From contig DDRC01000185.1 in the NCBI GenBank assembly GCA_002342985.1, forward strand, positions 10,575 through 24,504: a stretch of DNA of 13,930 nucleotides. The letters run 5' to 3'. Positions 6,449 to 13,930 of the stretch are shown here, piece by piece. The notes below the pieces were generated by a model that did no database searches, was not told the DNA's origin, and was given only the letters and a program-made list of their open reading frames with translations. The translations under genes were made by a program, and so were the position numbers. Numbering within the stretch: position 1 is the first letter of the stretch; each line of letters opens with the position of its first letter. Origin of the DNA: Flavobacteriales bacterium UBA2426 (lineage in GTDB: Bacteria; Bacteroidota; Bacteroidia; Flavobacteriales_F; PHOS-HE28).

Positions 6449-9400
6449 TCAGGGTCGGGCTTAGAGCCCTTCGCCGTTGCCTTAGCCTTCGGTGGCTTGG
6501 TCTTCGTGGCTTTGGGCTCAGCGGGGGCGGCATCACCCGCATCCTCGCCTTCCAGCTCATCGCCCATCCGGTACTTGATGTCGTAGTTGATCACATGGTC
6601 CAGTTCCTCCTCAGTCAACCCGTAGTGCTTCGCGAGCAGAGCGTCGATCTCGTCGATGATGGGTTTCGAGTGTTTGAAGTAGAAGTACTGCTTACTCATC
6701 GTGTAAGCGCGGCCCCGAGTGGAATACTCTCTTGTCTGAACTTGGCTGTTGGCCTGTACATCCTTAACCAGCGTGTCGGATAGGCGAGATAGGGTTTGGC
6801 CGTGTCGATTGGCCAGGTCTGCGATATCTGCTGGAAACTGCAAGTCGGGTGAATTGACAACTTGGCAACTCGAATGAACTACATAGTCCATTGCGAACAA
6901 GCTACTTGAGAGTATACAGAGCGCGGTATCACGTTGCGCCTTAGACGAGAACGACAATTGCTTCATCTCCCCTGTCATTACTTGCACACCGTTCTCCTTG
7001 AGCACGGGTGGTTCGCAGAGTACCTTAAACCAATACAGCACTGCACGGAAATAGTACAGTACGTGGGAGCCTGGTGCAGTTCCGGAGAGAAGAGTAGAGC
7101 CCTTTGACTTCTCGGTGTATCGTGCAATAGCGCGTGCTGTGATAGCAGAAGGCATCTTAGGTATCCTGAAGGAATCCTTCTGTCGCACAACCTGTACGTA
7201 ATGCTGAAGTGAGAACAGGTGATCCCTTTCTTCACCAAACCAACGGTTGTATCGGGTGACGTTAATACTGGTGCTTGTTGAGGGGCCCAGAATCCATATT
7301 GCCAAGAGCATGTTCGCTCCTTCGAAGAGTTTCGCCGGCCTCCAAGCAAAGCTGCTTATCCAACAAGCACTATTCGCAATCATGAGGTCTTGCATCGGCT
7401 TCATCTTCTCGGCGGAAATGCTGCTGTTCGGTATAATTAGGCCGATATATGATTGACCATGGTGCAGCCATTTACAACGTTCGGATACTAGAGCGTATAG
7501 GTTGTTCGTAGATGCCGTTCGATACCCGCTTACTCGATATATGCTCTGCACTTTCGTGTACTCCACATACGGCGGGTTCCCGATGATCACATCGAAGCCA
7601 CCGCGCTGGTGGACAATGCCGTAGTACTCTGCGAACCAGTGGAAGGGCGTATGGCTGGCCTTCCAGGCATCGAACTGCTTCTGCTGCTTGGGCAGGTCCG
7701 TGATGGTGTAGCTCTTGGCCAGGTACACGTCCAGCTCATCGCGTAGCGCGGCCAGGCGCCGCTGTAATTCGTCCTTGGCGGCGCGGAAGGTCTGGTAATC
7801 CTCGCCCTCGTTCAGCTGGATCTCCTTGTAGCGCTCAAAGGCCTTGTCCACCACCTCGCACTTCTCCTCCACGCGGTCCTGTTCGGTGGTGTCGAAGTCC
7901 AGGCTCCACGCGCTGATGCCCTTCACCTCGGCCTTGGTGGCAAAGCCCACCAGCGTGTTGCCGCTGCGGATGTTGAAGTCGATGTCGGGAAGGGGTTCTA
8001 TGCCGTAGTTCTCCTTCTTGGGATCGGGGTCCACGGTGCTCACCAGCTTCAGGAAGAGGCGCAGCTTGGCGATCTCCACGGCCTCGCGCATGATGTCCAC
8101 GCCGTAGAGGTTCTGCAGGATGATGCTCTTGTAGATGAAGTAGTCGCGGTTGGGGTGCTGCTTCATGCGGTCCAGCACCTTGCGGAATTCGGGGTGCTTC
8201 TTGCCCGTGCCCTTCTCGTTGTCCACCTCCACGAACCACTGCATGCGGTCCAGGCATTCCTCGTACAGTGGTTGCAAGATGCCCAGCGCGGCAAAGAGGA
8301 AGGCGCCGCTGCCGCAGGTGGGGTCCAGCACGGTAATGCGGCTGATGGCATCGTAGAAGGCGCCCACCAGGTCGCTGCCCTCGTACTCATGGATCACATC
8401 CTGCGCGAACTGCCGGATGTCCAGGTTGTAGGTGATCAGGTCGTTGATGGTGGTCACTTCCCCCGCCACCAGCTTGCGGCGCACCTCCAGGTAGCGGCGG
8501 CGGCGGTCGATCAGCTCGCGGTAGATCTCGGTGGGCAGCGCGATGGCCTCCGGTGCCCGCACATTCCACACCTTGCGGATCTTCCACAGATCCTTCTGCT
8601 CGGGGTTCAGCCCGGCACGCACCTCGGCGGGCAGGTCGTTGAAGAGGGGGTGCTGCCACCACGGCCCGGTGTGGTGCGCATGATCCTCCGCCACCACGAT
8701 GCCGTGGCGCACGCTGGGGTAGATGTACTTGTCCGGATCATCGCGCAGCAGTTTCCACACGCCGCCCTCGGGCTTGAAGGCTTGCGCGTCCTTGCGCTTG
8801 GCCTCGTCGAAGAGCCAGGGGATGATGGTGTTCTTGCTGATGTACTCGGTGATGTCCTCCTTGGTGTAGTAGGCGCCCATTTGCGCCCGGTCGTTGATGT
8901 ACTGCTCGAAGATGTATCCGATCACATCGGGGTTCACATCGCGGCCGCTGCTGCTGGCGCGCGTGTCCAGGTGCCAGTTCCAGGTATCGAAGAAGGCGAA
9001 GAGGTTCTCGAAGGCCTTGTCGCCCACCTCGATCGGGTGGTTCTTCTCCAGGTCGTGCACATCGAAGAGGCCGCCGTTCAGGTAGGGCACCTTGCCGATC
9101 TCGGCCAGCAGTTCCTTGCTGCGCGTGGGGCTGCCCAGCCCTTGGTGGAAGAGCACCAGCAGAAAGTCGCGGTAGAAGGTGTAGAACTTGTTGTCGCCGC
9201 GTTTCTGCTTGCTCTCCTTCAGCTTGTTCTGCAGGTAGTCCCGGTCGCCGTTCAGGAAGCCCTTTTTTTGGATGAAGTAGATGAACATCAAGCGGTTCAG
9301 CATCAGGCTGGCGTACCACTCCTGGTCCACCTTCTCCTGGATGCCCTTGATGAACTTGAGGAACTCCTTGTGCTGGGCGCTGAACTCGCGGTAGAACTTC

Positions 9401-9900
9401 TTGGTAACGTCCTTGGTGTTCTTCTCGAACTGGGCGGTCACCTGCTCCTTCACATCCACCAGCGTGATGCCTTCCTCGGCCTCCAGCGGAATGAAGAGGC
9501 CGCTGAGCTTCTGGAAGAGCAGCTCGGGGTCGGTGCCTTTGTGCCAGGTGGCCTCGTGGTAGGTGATGGGCTGGTGCGGGCGGCGGATGGCGAGCTGCCA
9601 GACCTGCTGGCTGTTGGCCGGGTCCACGTACACCACCAGGTGCTCGTTGGTGGCCTTGGTCAGCTGCTTCTCGATCTTCTGGCGCGTGGCCTTGTCGGGC
9701 ACAGGCGCATGGTCGTGCACGGCCACTACGAAGCCGCGCTTCTCGGCCACCAGTTTCAGGGGAATGGTGTCGGTGCCCACGCGCAGGGGCAGGTCGCTCT
9801 TCTGCGGGCGGTCCCAGCCCAGTTCGTTGAAGAGGGTGCCGATGGCGCGCTCGCTCAGGAGCTTCTTGACGGCCGTGCGGCTCAGATGGAACTGGCTCAT
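6436..9900 (-). CDS. Eco57I-type N6-adenine DNA methyltransferase of a PLD-helicase restriction-like system, 1154 aa
   Basis: Large class I SAM-dependent DNA methyltransferase. Residues 1-150 form an N-terminal domain (LFNELGWD, KIEKQLTKATNEHLVVYVD) seen in Eco57I-like enzymes; I see no clear intact nuclease motif. Residues 160-350 are helical and include MGAYYTKEDITEYI (341-354). SAM motif I is DPTCGSGAF (526-534) and catalytic motif IV is NPPY (775-778) in FDVIIGNPPYVEYTKV. Residues about 780-1075 are the probable target-recognition region. The end (FYFKHSKPIIDEIDALLAKHYGLT) is typical, followed by a Lys/Ala/Pro-rich tail. ATG 9900 overlaps the helicase stop (ATGA, 9897-9900), so the two are translationally coupled. 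Further upstream in-frame codons lie inside the helicase gene. The recognition region is clearly lower in GC than the rest, suggesting acquisition by recombination. It would modify adenine in the host's own DNA. Confidence 0.92.
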   Translation of the reverse strand: MSQFHLSRTAVKKLLSERAIGTLFNELGWDRPQKSDLPLRVGTDTIPLKLVAEKRGFVVAVHDHAPVPDKATRQKIEKQLTKATNEHLVVYVDPANSQQVWQLAIRRPHQPITYHEATWHKGTDPELLFQKLSGLFIPLEAEEGITLVDVKEQVTAQFEKNTKDVTKKFYREFSAQHKEFLKFIKGIQEKVDQEWYASLMLNRLMFIYFIQKKGFLNGDRDYLQNKLKESKQKRGDNKFYTFYRDFLLVLFHQGLGSPTRSKELLAEIGKVPYLNGGLFDVHDLEKNHPIEVGDKAFENLFAFFDTWNWHLDTRASSSGRDVNPDVIGYIFEQYINDRAQMGAYYTKEDITEYISKNTIIPWLFDEAKRKDAQAFKPEGGVWKLLRDDPDKYIYPSVRHGIVVAEDHAHHTGPWWQHPLFNDLPAEVRAGLNPEQKDLWKIRKVWNVRAPEAIALPTEIYRELIDRRRRYLEVRRKLVAGEVTTINDLITYNLDIRQFAQDVIHEYEGSDLVGAFYDAISRITVLDPTCGSGAFLFAALGILQPLYEECLDRMQWFVEVDNEKGTGKKHPEFRKVLDRMKQHPNRDYFIYKSIILQNLYGVDIMREAVEIAKLRLFLKLVSTVDPDPKKENYGIEPLPDIDFNIRSGNTLVGFATKAEVKGISAWSLDFDTTEQDRVEEKCEVVDKAFERYKEIQLNEGEDYQTFRAAKDELQRRLAALRDELDVYLAKSYTITDLPKQQKQFDAWKASHTPFHWFAEYYGIVHQRGGFDVIIGNPPYVEYTKVQSIYRVSGYRTASTNNLYALVSERCKWLHHGQSYIGLIIPNSSISAEKMKPMQDLMIANSACWISSFAWRPAKLFEGANMLLAIWILGPSTSTSINVTRYNRWFGEERDHLFSLQHYVQVVRQKDSFRIPKMPSAITARAIARYTEKSKGSTLLSGTAPGSHVLYYFRAVLYWFKVLCEPPVLKENGVQVMTGEMKQLSFSSKAQRDTALCILSSSLFAMDYVVHSSCQVVNSPDLQFPADIADLANRHGQTLSRLSDTLVKDVQANSQVQTREYSTRGRAYTMSKQYFYFKHSKPIIDEIDALLAKHYGLTEEELDHVINYDIKYRMGDELEGEDAGDAAPAEPKATKTKPPKAKATAKGSKPDPDPFV

Positions 9901-12900
9901 GCGTTGGCTACAGGGCTGCGCAGCCCGATGCTGCAAATGATGTGGGGTTGGCGGAACTGGTGCTCGTGCGCCTCGTCCGGCCGGTTCACCAGCGTATCGT
10001 CCTCGTAGAGCGCTGTGACCAGTTCGGCCAGTTCCTCGTCCTTGATGCCTTCGCGCAGGCGGCGGTTCAGCAGTTCCTTGCTGCGCTCGCGGAAGGGGTA
10101 TTGGTGGATGCTCTCGATGGCCTTCTTCAGGTTCTCGGTGGCGAAGAGCTCGCCCTTGGTGCGCTCGTGGTAGGCCAGCAGGCGGTGGTACACGATCCAG
10201 CGCGCACCGTTCTTCTTGCCCAGCTGCCCACCGATGCGGTTCTCGCTCTCCTGGATGTGGCCCAGCCCGCTCTTCACCAGCTGGTGGTGGTCGGCCAGGC
10301 GTTCGGCGGTGGGTTCCCCGGCGCCGCACTCCAGCGTCTTCAGGATGCGGAATTGGCTCTGCGTGTACAGTTCGCCCTTGGCGTTCACCCAGGCCAGCAT
10401 CTCGTTCTCCTGCGCGGTGCGCACAAAGACGGCCACGCCGGGCGGCGATTTGGCCTCATGCTCGGGCAGCGCGCGGGTGCTGTACACCACGTTGGGCATG
10501 GCGGGTATGCGCTTGGCCAGAGTTGGATCGGTGAGGTTGGCCTCGTTCCAGATCTGGTAGGCCCAGCTGCCCAGGTCCACATCGTCGTCGTCGTCGTTGT
10601 CGTACAGCCCCTCCTTCTCGGCATAGAGGTCGTGCAGGCTCACGGGGTCGCCCTCGAAGAAGACCTCGTCGGTGCCCACTACCTCGGCGTTCTCAGTGAT
10701 GCGTTGGCGCAGGCGACCGCGCAGGTTGATGATGTTCTCCAGGCCATCCTCCGGCAGGAAACTGTAGCAATACACCTTGTCGCTGGCCTGGCCGATGCGG
10801 TCCACACGGCCCGCGCGCTGGATCAGGCGGATGAGCGCCCAGGGCAGGTCGTAGTTGATGATGATGTGGCCGTCCTGCAGGTTCTGGCCTTCGCTGAGCA
10901 CATCGGTGGTGATCAGCACGCGCAGCTCGCGTTCGTTGTCCGTGTACTGCGGACACTTGTTGCTGCGCGGGCTGAAGCGCTGCGCCAGTTCGGTGGGGTC
11001 CTTTTCGTTACCGGTGACCACCGCGATGCGGTCCACCCCGCGGGCATCAAGCTCTTTGTGTAGGTAGTAGGCGGTATCAGCGAACTGGGTGAACACGAGG
11101 ATCTTCTTCGTGGGGTGCTCCTTGGTGCAGAACTTCAGCAGGGCCATCAGTTGCTTGTCGCGGTCAGCGCTCCAGTCCTTGCCCAGGGTCCACACGCTGT
11201 GCAGTTGTTGCACATCGTCCAGCAGGTGTTTGCGCAGGTCCTTGATGAACAGGTCGGCCCGTAGCCATTTGAAGCGCTTGCGGAAGCGGGGCACGTCAAG
11301 GGCGGTGTAGAGCGTGGCCGCGTGCTCGGCGTAGCGCTCGCCGTGCGCGTCCAGGTCCAGCCCGGCCAGCCATTCGGGATCCTCATCCTCAAAGAGCTGG
11401 TCGATGAACTCCCCGTCCTGGATGCCGATGGGCAGGTCCAGCCCATTGTCCAGCGCATGCACAAAGAGGTGGTTGCGCAGAATGTGCCGTTGCAGGCTCA
11501 GCAGGAAGGCATAGCCGCTGCTTTCCAGGCGCTTGAAAAGGCTGGTGCGCGCAAAGCCCACCATGCGGCGCCCGGCGCGGCTCAGGTCGTCGATGATCTT
11601 GTACTCCTTCTCACTGGCCGTGCGCTCCTGCTCGGGGTCGATGTACTGACGCAGGCCATAGCGCGCCAGGTGCAGTTGCCGGATGGTGTTCACCACCTGG
11701 GTGCTGTACAGCTTGGCGTAGGGGTCCTTGGGGTCCTTGGGGTTGAAGCCGTAGAAGAAGGCCTTGGGCACCCGGTCGGGAAAGCTGAAGCGCGTGCCGT
11801 CCTGGAACTCCAGGTAGGGCTTGCCCGTGGCTTCGTCGATGGGGCTGTGCTTCTTGATGAAGGAGCGCGTGCGCCGCACCATGTAGTGCTTCATCAGGTC
11901 GCGCCAGTCATCGCTGAAGGGGCTGTGCTCAAAGGCGCGCAAGGTCTGCGGTTCGGTCTGGTGCTCGGCGCGGAACACATGCTCGCCACCGAGGTCCTCG
12001 ATGTACTTGTTGGGCCGCAAGCCCAGGTCGTCCTCGGGATCCAGGAAGAGCCCGAGCTGCGCGCTCAGGTCGAAGTAGCTCTTGTTGTACGGCGTGGCGC
12101 TCAGCAGCACCACGCGGCTCTCGTTCTTGTGGATGTACTCCCGGATGGCCTTGTAGCGCTTGCCCTCGGGGTTCCGCAGGTTGTGGCTCTCGTCCAGCAC
12201 CACCAGCTTGGCGCGGGGCAGCTCGTCCAGCTTCTTGAAGTCCACCTCGCCCAGCGACAGGATCTCCGTGTGCAGCTCGAACTCCTTCTTGAAGCTCTTC
12301 CACATGGGGATCAGGTTCGGCGGGCAGATCACCAGCGAACCACGGTACTCCGTTTCCTGCACCAGCTTGATGAGCGCGGCCGCCGTGAAGGTCTTGCCCA
12401 GACCCACCACATCACCGATGAGCACACCGCCCCGCTTGTCCAACATGCGGGCGGCCATGCGCACCGCCTCCGCCTGGAACTTGAGCAGCTTGTCCTTGAA
12501 GGCCGGTGGCACCTCGTAGGTCTGCAGGCCGATGCGCGCCTCGTTGCTCAGGTGGTACACGATCTTCAGGAACAGCTCGTAGGGTGTGCGCTGCGCACCG
12601 GCCCAGCTCTCGTCGATGATCTTCAGCAGGTCCTCGCTGATGTCGATGCAGTAGCGTGCCTCCCAGCGGTCCTCGAACCATTGGGCCAGCTTCCTCGCGG
12701 CATCGCCCTCCACCACATCCACGTTCAGTTCGCCATTGCCGCGCAGCCCGCTGAAGGTGAGGTTGCTGCTGCCCACGAACCCGATGATCGGATTGAAGCG
12801 GTCATCGCGAAAGGCCAGGTAGAGCTTGGCGTGCAGCTGGTGCAGGAGGTGCAGCTTCACCACCACCTTCTTGTCGCGGATCTGCTGCGCAAAGCGGCGC

Positions 12901-13244
12901 AGGTTGCGCTCGTCCGCTTCGGAAGGCAGGCCCAAGGTCAGTTGGTTCCGCAGTTCCTCGGCCAGCTTGCGCTTCATGGCCAGCACCGCCTTCTGGTCCG
13001 GCTCGGTCACCGCGCCGTTGGCATACAGTTCCAGGAGTTCCTCCTCCGGCTTCTGGTTCATGCCCACGAGCACCCGCGCCTGCTTGCCTTCGCCACCCTC
13101 GAATTGTTCCACCTCATCGGCCAGGCCGGTCCAACCCCGCATGTTCAGGTAGCCCACGCAGAAGTCGCCGCGGTGGCTGAGCTTCAGACTTTCCTTGAGG
13201 CCCTCAAGAAGCTTCTGCTCGATGTTGTCGTAGATGGTGGGCAT
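9897..13244 (-). CDS. PLD-nuclease / SNF2-family helicase fusion, 1115 aa
   Basis: Probable restriction effector that combines DNA cleavage and translocation. Residues 1-200 are a PLD-type nuclease domain: LHAKLYLAF (137-145) followed by FVGSSNLTFSGLRGNGELNV (H138, K140, N161, E172). Residues 250-840 form a superfamily-2 SNF2-type helicase: Walker A GDVVGLGKT (277-285), DESH (351-354), LSATPYN (381-387), VFTQFADT (717-724), TTDVLSEGQNLQDG and QRAGRVDRIGQ (809-819). An acidic run DNDDDDDVD follows at 882-890, then a C-terminal region of about 220 residues without a recognised motif. In-frame 9-bp duplications give PKDPKDP near 501. The single HKD implies dimerisation. I chose ATG 13244; a TTG at 13256 is the only longer start. 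It is coupled by ATGA to the methyltransferase. PLD-helicase plus methylase pairs are known from defence islands as restriction-like systems. Confidence 0.92.
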   Translation of the reverse strand: MPTIYDNIEQKLLEGLKESLKLSHRGDFCVGYLNMRGWTGLADEVEQFEGGEGKQARVLVGMNQKPEEELLELYANGAVTEPDQKAVLAMKRKLAEELRNQLTLGLPSEADERNLRRFAQQIRDKKVVVKLHLLHQLHAKLYLAFRDDRFNPIIGFVGSSNLTFSGLRGNGELNVDVVEGDAARKLAQWFEDRWEARYCIDISEDLLKIIDESWAGAQRTPYELFLKIVYHLSNEARIGLQTYEVPPAFKDKLLKFQAEAVRMAARMLDKRGGVLIGDVVGLGKTFTAAALIKLVQETEYRGSLVICPPNLIPMWKSFKKEFELHTEILSLGEVDFKKLDELPRAKLVVLDESHNLRNPEGKRYKAIREYIHKNESRVVLLSATPYNKSYFDLSAQLGLFLDPEDDLGLRPNKYIEDLGGEHVFRAEHQTEPQTLRAFEHSPFSDDWRDLMKHYMVRRTRSFIKKHSPIDEATGKPYLEFQDGTRFSFPDRVPKAFFYGFNPKDPKDPYAKLYSTQVVNTIRQLHLARYGLRQYIDPEQERTASEKEYKIIDDLSRAGRRMVGFARTSLFKRLESSGYAFLLSLQRHILRNHLFVHALDNGLDLPIGIQDGEFIDQLFEDEDPEWLAGLDLDAHGERYAEHAATLYTALDVPRFRKRFKWLRADLFIKDLRKHLLDDVQQLHSVWTLGKDWSADRDKQLMALLKFCTKEHPTKKILVFTQFADTAYYLHKELDARGVDRIAVVTGNEKDPTELAQRFSPRSNKCPQYTDNERELRVLITTDVLSEGQNLQDGHIIINYDLPWALIRLIQRAGRVDRIGQASDKVYCYSFLPEDGLENIINLRGRLRQRITENAEVVGTDEVFFEGDPVSLHDLYAEKEGLYDNDDDDDVDLGSWAYQIWNEANLTDPTLAKRIPAMPNVVYSTRALPEHEAKSPPGVAVFVRTAQENEMLAWVNAKGELYTQSQFRILKTLECGAGEPTAERLADHHQLVKSGLGHIQESENRIGGQLGKKNGARWIVYHRLLAYHERTKGELFATENLKKAIESIHQYPFRERSKELLNRRLREGIKDEELAELVTALYEDDTLVNRPDEAHEHQFRQPHIICSIGLRSPVANA
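10582..10602. repeat. TCG trinucleotide tract encoding a poly-Asp run
   Basis: (TCG)5-TTG-TCG on the plus strand, read on the minus strand as an Asp-rich stretch in the helicase C-terminal half (residues 882-890). Copy changes stay in frame, so it would alter only the length of an acidic linker. Confidence 0.8.
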
Positions 13245-13253
13245 TGCGGGGTT

Positions 13254-13287
13254 CAAAATAGGACGAGCTTTTCAGTCGTGATGCAAA
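13254..13287 (-). promoter_or_regulatory. Weak candidate promoter for the helicase-methyltransferase operon
   Basis: TTTG (13287-13284) is followed after 23 nt by TATTTTG (13260-13254), roughly like Bacteroidota -33/-7 boxes, but the spacing is long and the second box one base short. It ends 9 nt before ATG 13244, so the mRNA would be nearly leaderless. The operon may instead be read through from the upstream gene. Confidence 0.2.
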
Positions 13288-13303
13288 GGCCGGAAACGCA
13301 ACA

Positions 13304-13323
13304 GCCCCGGCACGTGCCGGGGC
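13304..13323 (-). terminator. Hairpin terminator after the 163-aa gene (20-bp perfect palindrome)
   Basis: A perfect GC-rich palindrome, GCCCCGGCAC/GTGCCGGGGC, lies 31 nt past the stop of the 163-aa gene. On the minus strand it is followed by TGTTGCGTTT, a weak T-rich tail. It separates this gene from the helicase operon. A protein-binding palindrome is the alternative. Confidence 0.55.
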
Positions 13324-13354
13324 CGCTGTCCAAGTTGGAACTTGCCTGCATGAA

Positions 13355-13846
13355 TCACATACTCTTGCACGCGCCCTCCACCCGGCAAGCGCATTCCGAT
13401 TGCACATGGCAGACGTGCCCCTCGCAGCGTGCTGCCTCGAAGCGGTCCAGGGCGCAGCCGAAACGGGCCTGGTAGATGCGCTTGGTCTCCTCGAAGGCTT
13501 CCATCAGGTCCAGCTGGTCCTGCTTCCCGTATATGCCGAAGTAGGGGAAGTGGTCCACGAAATGGCCAAAGACCTTCTGGCAATCCTCGCGATACGCCTT
13601 GGTATCGAGGATGTGCTGGTGCCAAAAGCCGTCCATGAGGCGGGACGGAACGATGGACATGCCCGGATGGAGCTTGATGAGGGTGAGGTATCGGCGGTAT
13701 TCCAGTTCGCCATCCTCGGTCATTTGCTTGGTCCATCGCTCGCCGTCGTCGCGTACTTGCAGCTTGTACTTGAGTCGTTCGAAGTCGAGGTCCATGATTT
13801 CTGGTAGGATGCCGGTGGCATCGGCGGTTTCAACTAGCGTGTTCAT
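13355..13846 (-). CDS. Conserved hypothetical protein (GRDP/DUF1399-like motif) with Cys-rich C-terminus, 163 aa
   Basis: Not firmly recognised. The central part carries PSRLMDGFWHQHILDTKAYR and EDCQKVFGHFVDHFPYFG, resembling the WH.H..D...YR.DC motif of glycine-rich-domain-containing (DUF1399-like) proteins; H76, H78 and C89 could bind metal. The last 35 residues hold seven-spaced cysteines: C131, C141, C146, C152, C154 and C160 in RCEGHVCHVQSECACRVEGA and neighbours. There is no signal peptide, lipobox or membrane segment, so this is a cytoplasmic protein and the Cys tail suggests metal binding or a modified tail peptide. ATG 13846 starts the frame; no Shine-Dalgarno or promoter is obvious in the 84 bases to the window edge. 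It is followed by a hairpin terminator, so it is probably its own transcription unit and not necessarily part of the defence genes. Confidence 0.75.
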   Translation of the reverse strand: MNTLVETADATGILPEIMDLDFERLKYKLQVRDDGERWTKQMTEDGELEYRRYLTLIKLHPGMSIVPSRLMDGFWHQHILDTKAYREDCQKVFGHFVDHFPYFGIYGKQDQLDLMEAFEETKRIYQARFGCALDRFEAARCEGHVCHVQSECACRVEGACKSM

Positions 13847-13930
13847 TGTTGCTGGTGTGTGGGCAAAGCCCGGTTTGAGGGGTTCTGTTCAGCGGCTTCG
13901 TTCAATCCCGCTCGATGCGCACTGTGGCAT

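Noticed and set aside
9901..10329. N-terminal extension of the methyltransferase frame to 10329
   Set aside because: This part lies within the helicase gene in another frame and gives low-complexity Arg/Pro/His sequence; the ATGA-coupled ATG 9900 starts the recognisable domain.
10582..10602. TCG repeat as a phase-variation tract
   Set aside because: It is a trinucleotide in frame, so copy change would not alter the reading frame.
6436..13244. DISARM, BREX or classical type I R-M
   Set aside because: No DrmB/DUF1998, PglZ, BrxC or HsdS-like protein is present; PLD and methylase alone do not define those systems.
13244..13256. TTG 13256 as the helicase start
   Set aside because: It adds only four residues without domain support; ATG 13244 is the simpler choice.
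8155..13475. Long plus-strand open frames opposite the methyltransferase and helicase (for example 8155-10008 and 11322-13475)
   Set aside because: They are Leu/Val/His/Gln-rich shadows of GC-rich minus-strand codons, with no recognisable motif.
1..13930. tRNA, rRNA, CRISPR array, insertion sequence or transposase
   Set aside because: No repeat-spacer pattern, cloverleaf-like sequence, transposase motif or terminal inverted repeats were found by reading.

Overview
The window looks like a chromosomal defence island from a fairly GC-rich member of the Bacteroidota. This is inference from gene content: a PUR-alpha (DUF3276-like) domain protein, start codons with weak or absent Shine-Dalgarno sequences, and one TTG/TAnnTTTG-like promoter. 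The lineage below phylum cannot be fixed from the sequence alone.

Layout. The left edge (1-913, plus strand) holds the last 27 codons of an unidentified protein and an orphan NarL/FixJ-type response regulator. Everything from 980 to 13846 is on the minus strand and is read right to left: (i) a 163-aa protein with a Cys-rich tail, followed by a hairpin terminator; (ii) a translationally coupled restriction-like pair, a 1115-aa PLD-nuclease/SNF2 helicase and a 1154-aa Eco57I-type adenine methyltransferase; (iii) a 144-aa tandem winged-helix-like module; (iv) a three-gene cassette with 4-base overlaps, made of a DUF4365 nuclease-like protein, a 384-aa conserved hypothetical and a DarG-like macrodomain protein; (v) a DprA-like SLOG protein 4 nt upstream of a PUR-domain plus helix-turn-helix protein; (vi) a stand-alone single-HKD PLD protein behind its own candidate promoter. 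No stretch over 300 bases lacks a gene; the longest gap, 1697-1900, holds only that candidate promoter.

How the parts may work together. The methyltransferase would mark self DNA and the PLD-helicase would translocate on and cut unmarked DNA. The winged-helix module could add DNA binding. The macrodomain protein has the full architecture of the DarG antitoxin (glycohydrolase plus C-terminal toxin-binding region), but no DarT is visible. Its coupled partners are a PD-(D/E)XK-like protein and a protein of unknown fold, so this is the best candidate for an undescribed system.

The most unusual local signal lies at the end of the methyltransferase gene. A canonical X XXY YYZ slippery heptamer, a 5-nt spacer and a two-part stem-loop sit at the stop codon. 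The -1 frame stays open through a similar Lys/Ala/Pro-rich linker into the winged-helix module. An 8-bp tandem repeat lies in that same linker. Programmed frameshifting, phase variation, or simple splitting of a once-fused gene are all possible.
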